From: Alphaproteobacteria bacterium
Lineage (GTDB): Bacteria > Pseudomonadota > Alphaproteobacteria > Rhizobiales > GCA-2746425
Direction: 5' to 3'
Length of the DNA: 64,000 nt
Assembly (NCBI GenBank): GCA_024743215.1
Contig: JANSWZ010000005.1
Coordinates: forward strand, 62,001 to 126,000
Positions 27,588-38,917 of the stretch are shown piece by piece (within the stretch, counting starts at the first letter, position 1; every line of letters starts with the position of its first letter). The notes beneath the pieces were generated by a model. That model ran no database searches. It saw only the letters and a list, made by a program, of their open reading frames with translations, and was not told the origin of the DNA. Position numbers and translations under genes: made by a program.

Positions 27588-29174
27588 ATGACCGATCAGA
27601 CTGACTGTGACGATACAGACGAAGATCTACAGGAAATCTGGCAGCGTGTATTGGTTCGCCTGCGTGCCGAGCTTGGTGAAGATGTCTTTACATCGTGGTT
27701 TTTGCGCGTTGAGCTGGAAGACATTTCCGGCGGTGTTGTTACTCTGTCGGCCGCAACACGTTTTCTGCGCAACTGGATCATGTCACATTTCAAGGAAACG
27801 CTGATCGGCTTCTGGAAGGATGAGATCGGAACAGTTTACAAGCTTGATGTGCGCGTTCGCAGCGCATTGCATGTTCAGGCTCAGGGAGCCGGCCTCACCG
27901 CTGGTGATCAGCATAATCCGCAGGGCGGAAAATCCGCTGCAGCTCGTCGTCTGGCAGATATGCGTGTCAGCCCGTCACATGTGGGCGACCAGCGGGGTAC
28001 ACGGTTCGAAACTGGAGCGCGGACCTATAAATCGGCAAAGCCGTCTGGTGTCGCATCAAGTGCGCAAGCAGGATTTGGCAACCAGGGCGGAATGGCCGTT
28101 ACCGGCAATTCTCTCTCACTGGTCCAGTCACTCAGCAGTGCCCTTGATCGGCGTTATGTGTTTGACAATTTTTGTGCAGGAGCCGCCAACAAGGTAGCGT
28201 TTGAAGCAGCCCGCGCCGTTGCCATGGCGCTGCCCGGTGCGCCGGTCCTTTATAATCCGCTCTATCTTCACGGCAGTGTTGGCCTTGGCAAGACACATCT
28301 GTTGCAGGCTATCGCCAATCAGGCTGCCAGCACCGGAACGCGGCAGGTGGTCTATCTGACTGCAGAGCGGTTCATGTCCAACTTCGTTCAGGCCTTGCGC
28401 AGTGAGCGGGCCCTGCAGTTCAAGGAACAATTGCGGGCGATTGATCTGCTGCTGATTGACGACATGCAGTTTTTGACCGGAAAGGCGATTCAGCAGGAAT
28501 TCTGCCATATGCTGAACGCACTGATTGATGGCGGCAAACAGGTTGTCGTTGCCGCTGACCGTCCGGCATCGGAGCTGGATGCCCTGGAAGAACGGGTGCG
28601 TTCACGGCTTCAGGGCGGCGCTGCCGTTCAGATTGATACGCCTGATACCCAGTTGCGCCGGGATATTCTGACACGTCGTTGCCAGACTGTTTCCCTCAAT
28701 CATCCAAGCATGGAGATCAGCGACACGGTGCTGGATTATGTGGCCAATCTGATCACCACCAATGGACGTGATCTGGATGGTGCGCTCAACCGGCTGATCT
28801 GTCATGCACAGACAAGCCGGGAGCCGGTGACCATTGCGATTGCCGAAAAGGCCCTGGCGGATTTGCTGGGTTCACGCGAACCCCGGAAAGTACGCATTGA
28901 GGACATTCAGAAAATCGTCTCCCAGCACTACAATGTGTCACGGACCGATATGCTGTCGGCCCGCCGCACAAGAACAATCGTCCTGCCGCGCCAGATTGCC
29001 ATGTACATTGCCAAGAATGTGACGCCCAGGTCACTGCCGGAAATTGGCCGGCGGTTCGGAAATCGCGATCACACCACAGTTCTGCATGCGGTCCGCAAGA
29101 TTGAAGGCCTGTTGCAGACTGATAAGAAGCTGAGCCAGGAAATTGAATTGCTGCGTCGGCTTGTTGAAGAATAG
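27588..29174 (+). CDS. dnaA: Chromosomal replication initiator DnaA
   Basis: Domain I begins a few residues after the chosen ATG with LQEIWQRVLVRLRAELGED and the conserved FTSWFLRVELED. A long linker (domain II) follows. The AAA+ domain has Walker A GSVGLGKT (residues ~229-236) and Walker B LLLIDDMQFL. Domain IV ends with the DnaA-box-binding signature NRDHTTVLHAVRKIEG. The protein opens the origin and loads the helicase. The frame stays open for 90 codons upstream (ATGs at 27318, 27393 and 27426, the last with AAGGG before it). That extension is not family-like and contains a TATAAT, so I prefer the shorter 528-residue form. Confidence 0.95.
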   Translation: MTDQTDCDDTDEDLQEIWQRVLVRLRAELGEDVFTSWFLRVELEDISGGVVTLSAATRFLRNWIMSHFKETLIGFWKDEIGTVYKLDVRVRSALHVQAQGAGLTAGDQHNPQGGKSAAARRLADMRVSPSHVGDQRGTRFETGARTYKSAKPSGVASSAQAGFGNQGGMAVTGNSLSLVQSLSSALDRRYVFDNFCAGAANKVAFEAARAVAMALPGAPVLYNPLYLHGSVGLGKTHLLQAIANQAASTGTRQVVYLTAERFMSNFVQALRSERALQFKEQLRAIDLLLIDDMQFLTGKAIQQEFCHMLNALIDGGKQVVVAADRPASELDALEERVRSRLQGGAAVQIDTPDTQLRRDILTRRCQTVSLNHPSMEISDTVLDYVANLITTNGRDLDGALNRLICHAQTSREPVTIAIAEKALADLLGSREPRKVRIEDIQKIVSQHYNVSRTDMLSARRTRTIVLPRQIAMYIAKNVTPRSLPEIGRRFGNRDHTTVLHAVRKIEGLLQTDKKLSQEIELLRRLVEE

Positions 29175-29277
29175 GGCCTGTTCAAGCGCCATTTAGGGTC
29201 GGTTGGGCCACAAGATTGGTTAGAAGACCGAATACCCCTTGCACTTTTGGCTTAGGCACGCCAAATTTAAACAAATC

Positions 29278-29306
29278 AAAGGCCTCCGTTCCAAGCGGAG
29301 GTCTTT
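29278..29306 (+). terminator. Hairpin terminator after dnaA
   Basis: AAAGGCCTCCG pairs with CGGAGGTCTTT (11 bp, one G-T) around a 7-base loop. The 3' T-run is only three bases, so strength is uncertain. It separates dnaA from dnaN, suggesting that dnaN also has its own promoter in the ~70 bases that follow. Confidence 0.7.
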
Positions 29307-29374
29307 CGTGTCTCTATTGCATTCTGTTTATCGCTTCGTATCTTGTGTTTAAGTCTTGAAAATCGGTTATCTCC

Positions 29375-30493
29375 ATGAAAGCCACTCTGGAACGCTCCCA
29401 TCTGCTGAAATCACTTGGTCATGTGCATCGGGTGGTCGAACGGCGTAACACCATCCCTATCCTGTCCAATGTGCTGATCAAAAGTGCTGAGGGCAATGTT
29501 GAGCTGAAGGCCACCGATCTGGATCTGGAAGTTGTGGAACATGTACCTGCAATGGTGGAACAGACCGGCGCAACCACAGTTCCTGCACATATTCTGCATG
29601 ATATTATTCGTAAACTGCCTGACGGCGTAGAGGTCAGCCTCGATACGTCAGGCTCTGACGGCACCATGGCGCTCAGCGCCGGGAAATCCCGCTTCACACT
29701 GCAGATGCTGCCAGACAGCGAGTTCCCGGACATCACGGCAGGCGACTTCAGCCACACATTTTCACTGGATGCAAAAGAGCTGAAAAAGCTCATTGATCGC
29801 ACCCAGTTTGCCATCTCGACCGAAGAAACACGCTATTATCTGAACGGTATTTATCTTCATGCAGAAGATCAGGCTGGCGAATTGGTGCTGCGCGCTGTCG
29901 CCACTGACGGGCACAGGCTGGCACTGGCCGACATTCCAGCACCAAGCGGCTGCGAAAATATGCCCGGCATTATTGTACCGCGCAAAGCCGTTGGAGAGAT
30001 TCAGAAATTGCTGGATGGCTCGGAAGAGCGGGTTCAAGTTGAACTGTCCGAAAGCAAAATACGGATTTCACTGGGCACTGTCGTTCTGACCAGCAAACTG
30101 ATTGATGGAACATTCCCGGATTATGAGCGCGTTATACCGCGCAACAATGACCGCGAATTGCGTCTGGACCGTGCCACCTTCGAAAAGGCCGTTGATCGCG
30201 TTTCAACCATTTCCAGCGAGCGCGGACGGGCTGTCAAATTATCGCTGAGCGAAGATCAACTGGTTCTGAGCGTGACCAATCCGGATTCCGGAACGGCGAC
30301 TGAAGAGCTTGCCGTGCAATATGGGGCTGAAGGTCTGGATATCGGCTTCAATGCCAAATATCTGCTGGATATTGCCGGTCAGCTGCAAAGCGAAGCGGCT
30401 CTCTTCAAATTTTCAGATCCGGGCATGCCGACACTGGTTTGCGATGAGGCAGACCCGACGACCCTGTTCGTTCTGATGCCAATGCGGGTCTAG
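29375..30493 (+). CDS. dnaN: DNA polymerase III beta subunit (sliding clamp)
   Basis: The 372-residue protein is full length for the family. It begins MKATLERSHLLKSLGHVH and contains RRNTIPILSNVLIK, RYYLNGIYLH, ATDGHRLALAD, IDGTFPDYERVIP and the C-terminal LFVLMPMRV. Two such chains form a ring on DNA that tethers the polymerase and docks other repair factors. It lies between dnaA and recF; recF starts 6 bases after its stop, so the two are cotranscribed. Confidence 0.97.
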   Translation: MKATLERSHLLKSLGHVHRVVERRNTIPILSNVLIKSAEGNVELKATDLDLEVVEHVPAMVEQTGATTVPAHILHDIIRKLPDGVEVSLDTSGSDGTMALSAGKSRFTLQMLPDSEFPDITAGDFSHTFSLDAKELKKLIDRTQFAISTEETRYYLNGIYLHAEDQAGELVLRAVATDGHRLALADIPAPSGCENMPGIIVPRKAVGEIQKLLDGSEERVQVELSESKIRISLGTVVLTSKLIDGTFPDYERVIPRNNDRELRLDRATFEKAVDRVSTISSERGRAVKLSLSEDQLVLSVTNPDSGTATEELAVQYGAEGLDIGFNAKYLLDIAGQLQSEAALFKFSDPGMPTLVCDEADPTTLFVLMPMRV

Positions 30494-30499
30494 GCACAC

Positions 30500-31648
30500 T
30501 TGGCAGAAGCGCCCTATATCAGCCGTCTGTCGCTGACGGGGTTTCGCAATTATACCCAGCTCTCCCTGACGCTCGATGCGCGTCCAGTGGTTTTGACCGG
30601 TGCCAATGGCGCGGGAAAAACCAATCTTCTGGAAGCTGTGTCCTTTCTCTCGCCAGGGCGGGGCCTGCGCCGCGCGGCGCAGGACCAGGTCGCCCGCGTG
30701 ACCGGCGACGGGCAATGGACTGTCTCAACCGACATTACCGAAGGCGACGAGATCACCCGTATTGGTATTGGACTGCAGACCACGCCCAGTGGCACCGAGC
30801 GCAGCAAAAGACTGCGTATCAATCAGGCCAATGCCACCAGTTCAGATGCGCTGCTGGAGTATTTGCGGGTTCTCTGGCTAACGCCTGCCATGGATGGGCT
30901 GTTCACCGGTCCGGCAGGGGATCGGCGACGGTTTCTGGACAGGCTGGTGCTGGCAGGAGATCCCGGTCATGGACGGCGCGTCAGCGCCTACGAAAAAGCC
31001 CTCACCGGCCGCAACCGGTTGCTGGATGCGCCACAGCCCGACGCAGCCTGGCTGGACGGTCTTGAAAGCCAGATAGCAGAGTTGGGCGTCGCCATTGGCT
31101 TTGCGCGTCAGCAATTGGTGGAACAGCTGGATGCAAGACTGGCAGCCGACCAACGTCCGTCAAATGCATTCCCAAGCGCAATGCTGACCCTGGCCGGGCC
31201 TTTCGAAGATCTTCTGGCACAGCAGAACGGACCCGCACTTGAGGTGGAGGAACGTTTCCGTGGGCTGTTGCGGAACAACCGCCGACGGGATGCCGCTGCC
31301 GGACGCACGCTGGACGGGCCGCAACGCAGCGACCTGCTGGTGCGCCATCGCGAGAAGGATATGCCTGCGGCACTGGCCTCAACCGGTGAGCAGAAGGCCC
31401 TTCTGATCGGGCTGGTGCTGGCACATGCAAAGCTGGTCAGCGAGATTGACGGACGCAGCCCTGTTCTGCTGCTGGATGAAATTGCAGCGCATCTTGATCC
31501 GGGACGTCGCGCTGCCCTGTTTGAAGCCTTGCTGACACTGGGCGGACAGGCGTGGATGACGGGCACTGATCCGATCCTGTTTGAAGCATTGGGAGAGCGC
31601 GCTCAGCACTTTCGCGTTGATCAGGGCTCCGTGTCGCCGGTCGCATAA
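30500..31648 (+). CDS. recF: DNA replication and repair protein RecF
   Basis: The 382-residue SMC-like ATPase begins ISRLSLTGFRNYTQLSLTLD, with Walker A GANGAGKTNLLEAV (residues ~34-47), the signature LASTGEQKALLIGLVLAHA and Walker B PVLLLDEIAAHLDP. RecF helps load RecA at gaps. The start is TTG, 6 bases downstream of the dnaN stop, and the N-terminus fits the family at that codon. Confidence 0.95.
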   Translation: MAEAPYISRLSLTGFRNYTQLSLTLDARPVVLTGANGAGKTNLLEAVSFLSPGRGLRRAAQDQVARVTGDGQWTVSTDITEGDEITRIGIGLQTTPSGTERSKRLRINQANATSSDALLEYLRVLWLTPAMDGLFTGPAGDRRRFLDRLVLAGDPGHGRRVSAYEKALTGRNRLLDAPQPDAAWLDGLESQIAELGVAIGFARQQLVEQLDARLAADQRPSNAFPSAMLTLAGPFEDLLAQQNGPALEVEERFRGLLRNNRRRDAAAGRTLDGPQRSDLLVRHREKDMPAALASTGEQKALLIGLVLAHAKLVSEIDGRSPVLLLDEIAAHLDPGRRAALFEALLTLGGQAWMTGTDPILFEALGERAQHFRVDQGSVSPVA

Positions 31649-31745
31649 TATGTTGGGGTAAACGGTGGCCTTGATCGGTTTCCGTTGATCTGACATTGAT
31701 GACTGCGCATGGAGCATTTTGACATGCAGATAGGCTGGAAACCAA

Positions 31746-32363
31746 ATGGACATTGTTACCCTTTCGACCTTTGCTGTTCCGCTGGCCATTGCCGCCGCCA
31801 TTCCAGGGCCCGGCATTGCCGCATTGGTGGGCCGGTCGCTGGCAACAGGTTTCTGGCCAACTTTGCCTATGGTGCTGGGTCTGGTTGCCGGAGATTTGAG
31901 CTATCTCACGCTGGCCGTGTTTGGGCTGGCATTCATTGCGCAGGGCCTGGGCGCTTTCTTCATCGTCGTCAAATGGGCCGGCATTGCGTATCTGGCCTAT
32001 CTTGCCTGGAAGTTCTGGCATGCGGAGACACGCGCCCTGTCGCAGGTGACAGAAGCCAAATCCAATTCTGTGGTGTCCAGCTTTCTGGCTGGTCTGGCTG
32101 TCACAATAAGCAACCCGAAAACCATAACTTTCTATCTTGCGCTCGTGCCCACATTGCTGGACATCACCAAGGTGACATTGGTGAGTTACGGCCAGTTGGC
32201 ACTGGTGGTGTTTGTGGTGGTGAGCGGGGTGATAACCTGTTACGTGGCGCTGGCGGCCAAGGCACGATCCCTGTTCAACAAACCCTCAACGCTGAAGCGC
32301 ATGAACCGGGTTGCAGCGACATTTCTGGCCGGGGCTGCTGTGGGCATCGCGGCCAAAGCCTGA
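31746..32363 (+). CDS. LysE/RhtB-family amino-acid exporter
   Basis: The 205-residue membrane protein has about six hydrophobic helices and the family signatures AAAIPGPGIAALVGRSLATG near the N-terminus and LAVTISNPKTITFYLALVP in the middle. Such proteins export amino acids or related metabolites; the substrate is not predictable. It sits between recF and gyrB, interrupting an otherwise canonical replication block. Confidence 0.88.
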   Translation: MDIVTLSTFAVPLAIAAAIPGPGIAALVGRSLATGFWPTLPMVLGLVAGDLSYLTLAVFGLAFIAQGLGAFFIVVKWAGIAYLAYLAWKFWHAETRALSQVTEAKSNSVVSSFLAGLAVTISNPKTITFYLALVPTLLDITKVTLVSYGQLALVVFVVVSGVITCYVALAAKARSLFNKPSTLKRMNRVAATFLAGAAVGIAAKA

Positions 32364-32483
32364 TTTCGTCATGCTTTGGCTGAATTCTGCGGTTTTCGCC
32401 CCTACACCGCCTTGTTTGGGTGGTTGAAAATGACCAGAAACCCCATATAAGGGTTCAAGCCTTTTTGACAGACCTGAAAGTGA

Positions 32484-34946
<2,463 letters not shown>

Positions 34947-35005
34947 ACGCTTTTGCCATATTTGTGCCGCACTGCAGCATAAGACACTCCTCACAGGGTA
35001 CGTGC

Positions 35006-35027
35006 CGGAATAGGCGAGCCTATTCCG
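35006..35027. terminator. Hairpin after gyrB
   Basis: CGGAATAGG and CCTATTCCG form a perfect 9-bp stem around the 4-base loop CGAG, 60 bases past the gyrB stop. No T-tract follows, so it may be a weak terminator or a 3' stabiliser. Confidence 0.5.
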
Positions 35028-35082
35028 ACGTTTGATTGTGCACGAGACCACATAATTTTCAAAAGTAAGACAAAGAAGACTC

Positions 35083-35487
35083 ATGATTAAACTCGTTTTC
35101 GCAGCCTACGGGCTGATGATGCTGGCCATGCTTGGCCTCAACACCACTCCGGCCGAAGCTGCCTCTCCGACACAATGCGGAAAAGCCTCCTGGTATGCGC
35201 TGTACAGCCGCACCGCCAGTGGTGAGATGATGAACCCGAACCTGTTGACCGCAGCCCATCGCTATTTGCCTTTCGGCACGCGTGTGCAGGTGACCAATGT
35301 GAAAAACGGAAAATCCGTTGTTGTGCGGATCAATGACCGAGGCCCCTTCATCAAAGGTCGTGTGATCGACGTGTCCAAGGGCGCTGCCCGGAAAATCGGC
35401 ATGGTCCGGTCCGGCGTTGCTCAGGTCAAGGTGACTGCGTTGGACGGCAAGCCGATCAAAGGTTCGCGTGGCTGCGCCAGCAGCTAG
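35083..35487 (+). CDS. RlpA-like double-psi beta-barrel protein, secreted
   Basis: The 134-residue protein has a signal peptide ending TTPAEA. Almost all of the mature part is an RlpA-type double-psi barrel: [34 protein letters not shown], and [20 protein letters not shown] with the conserved Asp of the NDRGPF motif. RlpA proteins act on septal peptidoglycan, and some are lytic transglycosylases. There is no SPOR domain, so this is a minimal version. Two cysteines flank the domain and could form a disulfide. Confidence 0.85.
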   Translation: MIKLVFAAYGLMMLAMLGLNTTPAEAASPTQCGKASWYALYSRTASGEMMNPNLLTAAHRYLPFGTRVQVTNVKNGKSVVVRINDRGPFIKGRVIDVSKGAARKIGMVRSGVAQVKVTALDGKPIKGSRGCASS

Positions 35488-35544
35488 GGTCTCCCTGCCA
35501 TTTAATATATCCAGCTAGAGCGCTCCTGCTTCTGCAGAAACACT

Positions 35545-36702
35545 CTAGAAGGCGCTGCGATAAATCGCCAGGGCATCCTCGCGCGTTAACGTGCGCGGAT
35601 TGTTGACCAGCAAACGTGACTGGTTCATGGCGTCATCTGCAAGTTCGGGCAAAACTTCCTGCGGAATTCCCATCTGCCGGAGATTTTGTTGAAGCCCGCA
35701 ATCAGAAGACAATTCGATCAGTTTGTCGATGAAGGCCGTGGCGCGATTCTGCGGTTCGACTTCTGCCAATTCAGAAAACGCAAACGGGGCAAGTTCTGCA
35801 TAGGGCTCAGGCTTCAATTCGGCGTTGAAGCGTAATACGTGCGGCAGAACCAAAGAGTTCGATAATCCATGCGGTATGTGGAAACGCCCGCCCAGCGGAT
35901 AGGCAAGTGCATGCACCGCTGCAACAGGAGCGTTGGCAAAGGCCTGCCCTGCCAGCATCGCGCCCAGCAACATGTCAGACCTTGCTTTCAGGTTCTGCCC
36001 ATCTTGCACGGCCGTGAGCAATGAAGCGCCCATCAAGGTCAAAGCCTTCTCGGCCAAAGTTCGTGAAACAGGGTTGTTGTTGGGATTGACCGATGTGTAT
36101 GCCTCAATTGCATGAACCATTGCATCAATCCCGGTCGCGGCTGTGATATGTGGCGGGAGTCCGACTGTCAGAGCGGGATCAAGAACTGCAATATCTGGCA
36201 AGATAATGGGCGAAACCACGCCCATCTTTTCATTTGTTCCTGTGGTTACAATTGAAATCGGTGTGACTTCAGATCCTGTACCGGACGTCGTGGGTACAAG
36301 AATTAGAGGCAATCGCGGGCCTCTGGCGTTGCCGACCCCATAAATATCGCTCAGCTTTTCCTTGCCAACCGCCAGCAGGGCAACGAGCTTGGCAACATCC
36401 AGGGAAGAGCCGCCCCCAAGGCCAATAACGCATCCAATTTGCGCGCTGACGGCAAGGTCCACCGCCTGCAGGATTTTGGCTTCCGGCGGGTCAGCCTCGA
36501 CTTCATTGAACAGCACAATGTCCAGCCCGCTTTGCCTGAGAACATTTTCGGCGCGGTCCACAATTCCGGTGGCCATCATGCCCGGGTCGGTGACCAGAAG
36601 CAGCTTTTGATCCGTCAGGGATTTGGTGACGTCCCCCAACAACTCCAGATGGCCGACCCCAAATCGGATGCTCCTGGCTGTGTTGAAAGTGAATTCATTC
36701 AT
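35545..36702 (-). CDS. Iron-containing (group III) alcohol dehydrogenase
   Basis: The 385-residue protein has the family's NAD-binding GLGGGSSLDVAK, the VPTTSGTGSEVTPISI segment, and the metal-site region GIDAMVHAIEAYTS followed by AVHALAYPLGGRFHIPHGLSN, whose His residues and Asp coordinate iron or zinc. It should interconvert an alcohol and an aldehyde or ketone with NAD(P). The substrate is unknown. It is a single gene, convergent with the RlpA-like gene. Confidence 0.88.
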   Translation of the reverse strand: MNEFTFNTARSIRFGVGHLELLGDVTKSLTDQKLLLVTDPGMMATGIVDRAENVLRQSGLDIVLFNEVEADPPEAKILQAVDLAVSAQIGCVIGLGGGSSLDVAKLVALLAVGKEKLSDIYGVGNARGPRLPLILVPTTSGTGSEVTPISIVTTGTNEKMGVVSPIILPDIAVLDPALTVGLPPHITAATGIDAMVHAIEAYTSVNPNNNPVSRTLAEKALTLMGASLLTAVQDGQNLKARSDMLLGAMLAGQAFANAPVAAVHALAYPLGGRFHIPHGLSNSLVLPHVLRFNAELKPEPYAELAPFAFSELAEVEPQNRATAFIDKLIELSSDCGLQQNLRQMGIPQEVLPELADDAMNQSRLLVNNPRTLTREDALAIYRSAF

Positions 36703-36763
36703 GGCAATTACCCGATTTTACAAACCTGTCTTGGCCGATCTGCTTCCCAATTGAGGCCAGATC

Positions 36764-37552
36764 CTAAGCCCCGCTATGGTCTTTTCCATTCTGAAGCGCC
36801 CGAAGAAAAATCTTCAGGCGCTTTGTCTTGGATTTTGCGATTTCATGGGCATAGCGAATGCCCAGAACACCGCCGGTGATATGCCTGCGTCCAAACAGAT
36901 AGCGCATAAGATTGACCGGATATTCAATCAGCATCCGTGCCTTCAATCCGGCTTCCGTGCGCTTATACGCTTTCTCGTGGACCTGTTGCCGCGCATAGCT
37001 TTCCATTTTTGGAGCAATGTCGGAAATCTGTCTGAAACTGTAATGCCAGACAGGGCCGTGGATCTGACCAAGCGCCTGCCCGCCATCGATCACCCGGTCA
37101 TCAGTGCGGCTTTGCGAGTAGCGCATTTTGCTTCGGTCATAGAGCCGATTGATGCGGTAAAAATCTGCAAAGGGTCTTGGCTTTGCCTTACCGGGATAGA
37201 TTGTAACCACGTTCAGATAATAACCTGATTTTGGCGGTGCGCCCTCGGCGAACAACGCCTTAATCTCCGCTATCGCCTGATCGCTTAAAACTTCATCAGC
37301 GTCCAGATTGAGCAACCAGTCATGACGGCATTGCTCTTCCGCAAACCGTTTTTGCGGGCCAAAACCCTGCCAGTCATTGTGAATGACCCGCGCGCCCAGA
37401 TCTTTCGCAACCTGAACTGTGCTGTCTGTCGACCCGCTATCCACCACCACAATATCATCTGACACTTGCCGGGCGGCTTCCAACGTCGCGCCCAACCGGT
37501 CGGCTTCGTTGAGAGTGATTACAAAAATGGACAGGGGGCAAGCGTCAGTCAT
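36764..37552 (-). CDS. GT2 glycosyltransferase, LPS-core (WaaE/KdtX) type
   Basis: The ~262-residue protein has a GT-A fold start (LSIFVITLNEADRLGATLEA), IVVVDSGSTDSTVQVAKDLG, and the DxD-like metal site LLNLDADEVLS. The middle QIHGPVWHYSFRQISD resembles LPS core beta-glucosyl/heptosyl transferases of the WaaE family. Its C-terminal basic residues could hold it at the inner membrane. I prefer the ATG opening MTDACPLSIF; one five codons upstream adds nothing family-like. Confidence 0.85.
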   Translation of the reverse strand: MTDACPLSIFVITLNEADRLGATLEAARQVSDDIVVVDSGSTDSTVQVAKDLGARVIHNDWQGFGPQKRFAEEQCRHDWLLNLDADEVLSDQAIAEIKALFAEGAPPKSGYYLNVVTIYPGKAKPRPFADFYRINRLYDRSKMRYSQSRTDDRVIDGGQALGQIHGPVWHYSFRQISDIAPKMESYARQQVHEKAYKRTEAGLKARMLIEYPVNLMRYLFGRRHITGGVLGIRYAHEIAKSKTKRLKIFLRALQNGKDHSGA

Positions 37553-37735
37553 TACTGGCAACAACAAGACAGGGCTGGCAACAAAACGCCAGGAAATGAC
37601 AGGAAAAGCGCGTTATCATTCAGCCGTCTTAAGCGTCATTGAGCGAGGAATCAACGTGAAGAATTTTATGCACCTCTGCAAACCTTGTGCTACCTTTGCC
37701 TAGGGGCTTACTGGAATGAAGCAGGAGATCTGCAT

Positions 37736-38059
37736 ATGAATTTGACCCGCCCAATCACACCTTTCCTCACTTTTCTGGGTGCATTTTTCACCATTATGGC
37801 CTTGTCCGGTGGTGCCGCAGAAGCGCGTCCCAACACGCAGGACTATACCTGCGCAGGCGTGCGTGCCTTTGTCGATCAACAAGGTACGGTCGTGATGAAC
37901 ACCAAGAACCGTAACGTCTATCGCAAATTCTATGCGCGCAATTATCAATGCCCGTTTTCAAATGTGCATACGCGCCACAGCGTGCCGACCAAAAGTGGCA
38001 TGTGTACGCTTTTCATCTGCCGGGAACCGCGTAGGCCATTCTTCAAGCGGTTTAACTGA
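37736..38059 (+). CDS. Small secreted Cys-containing protein, unrecognised
   Basis: The 107-residue product has a signal peptide (FLTFLGAFFTIMALSGGAAEA). Its basic, aromatic mature part of ~75 residues contains four cysteines (DYTCAGV, NYQCPFS, GMCTLFIC). The even number and periplasmic location suggest two disulfides. An AGGAG about nine bases before the ATG supports the start, and the signal peptide argues that it is real. I do not recognise the family. Neighbours give no clue. Confidence 0.7.
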   Translation: MNLTRPITPFLTFLGAFFTIMALSGGAAEARPNTQDYTCAGVRAFVDQQGTVVMNTKNRNVYRKFYARNYQCPFSNVHTRHSVPTKSGMCTLFICREPRRPFFKRFN

Positions 38060-38158
38060 TTTTTCTACTTTAGCAGATGCTGGCATTTTGATTTCCCGGC
38101 GCTGTCGGCTATAGACCTGAACATCTGTTCCGCACAGACCGGTAAGGGTAAATCAGAC

Positions 38159-38821
38159 ATGCAGACGCCTTCTCAGGTCAGCAAACAGCCTGGCAAACAA
38201 CAGACTGCGACCCGCGATCCGGAGCGCAGTCGCAGAGCTATTTTGAAAGCGGCGACGGATGAGTTTGTCGCGCACGGGTTTTCCGGCGCAAGCGTCAATG
38301 AAATTGCGGCGCGCGCCGCCATCAACAAGCGTATGCTCTACCATTACTTCGGCAATAAGGAAGAGTTGTTTCTGGCGGTTCTGGAAGCCACCTATGCGCA
38401 GATCCGGACCGGTGAACGCACGCTTGAGCTGGATCATCTGGAGCCCATGCAGGCCATCGAGCGGCTGGTTCGGTTCAGTTACGATCACTTCTTTGAACAC
38501 CCCGATTTTCTGACCCTTCTCAACATTGAGAACATGTATCAGGCGCGGCATTTGAAAAAGTCCGCCAAGATTCAGCAGATGCACTCCCCTCTGGTGGCTC
38601 AAATTCAGGATGTTCTGAAACGCGGACAGGCGGATGGCGTGTTGCGCGAAGATGTCGATCCGGTCGAATTGTATATTACGATTGCGTCGCTCTGCTTCTT
38701 TCATATGTCAAACCGCCACACCTTATCAGTCATTTTCAATCAGGAACTGGCATCACCGGATGCACTTGATCGCAGGCGTGAACATGTGGTGGCTGTCATC
38801 ACTGGATTTCTGAGCGCCTGA
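38159..38821 (+). CDS. TetR-family transcriptional regulator of the adjoining catabolic operon
   Basis: The 220-residue protein has the N-terminal TetR helix-turn-helix: RAILKAATDEFVAHGFSGAS, then NEIAARAAINKRMLYHYFGN. An all-helical ligand-binding domain follows. It lies directly upstream of the epimerase gene in the same direction, separated by ~96 bases that contain a promoter with a 16-bp palindrome. The same palindrome recurs in front of tctC of system 2. It therefore probably represses both transcription units until a pathway metabolite binds. No palindrome of that kind is seen in its own upstream region. Confidence 0.88.
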   Translation: MQTPSQVSKQPGKQQTATRDPERSRRAILKAATDEFVAHGFSGASVNEIAARAAINKRMLYHYFGNKEELFLAVLEATYAQIRTGERTLELDHLEPMQAIERLVRFSYDHFFEHPDFLTLLNIENMYQARHLKKSAKIQQMHSPLVAQIQDVLKRGQADGVLREDVDPVELYITIASLCFFHMSNRHTLSVIFNQELASPDALDRRREHVVAVITGFLSA

Positions 38822-38844
38822 CTTCAGCGAAATTGGTCCACGAC

Positions 38845-38888
38845 TTGACACACAGGTTTTGACACCCCTATTGTAACCGAGTGGTTAC
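38845..38888 (+). promoter_or_regulatory. Promoter with overlapping TetR-type operator (site A)
   Basis: TTGACA (38845-38850) and TATTGT (38869-38874), 18 bases apart, form a plausible promoter. A second TTGACA lies at 38859-38864. The -10 is overlapped by GTAACC-GAGT-GGTTAC (38873-38888), a palindrome with perfect 6-base arms. Operator over -10 is the classic repressor arrangement. Confidence 0.65.
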
Positions 38889-38917
38889 TTATCAAATTGG
38901 CTCCGTGGGAGGACCTG

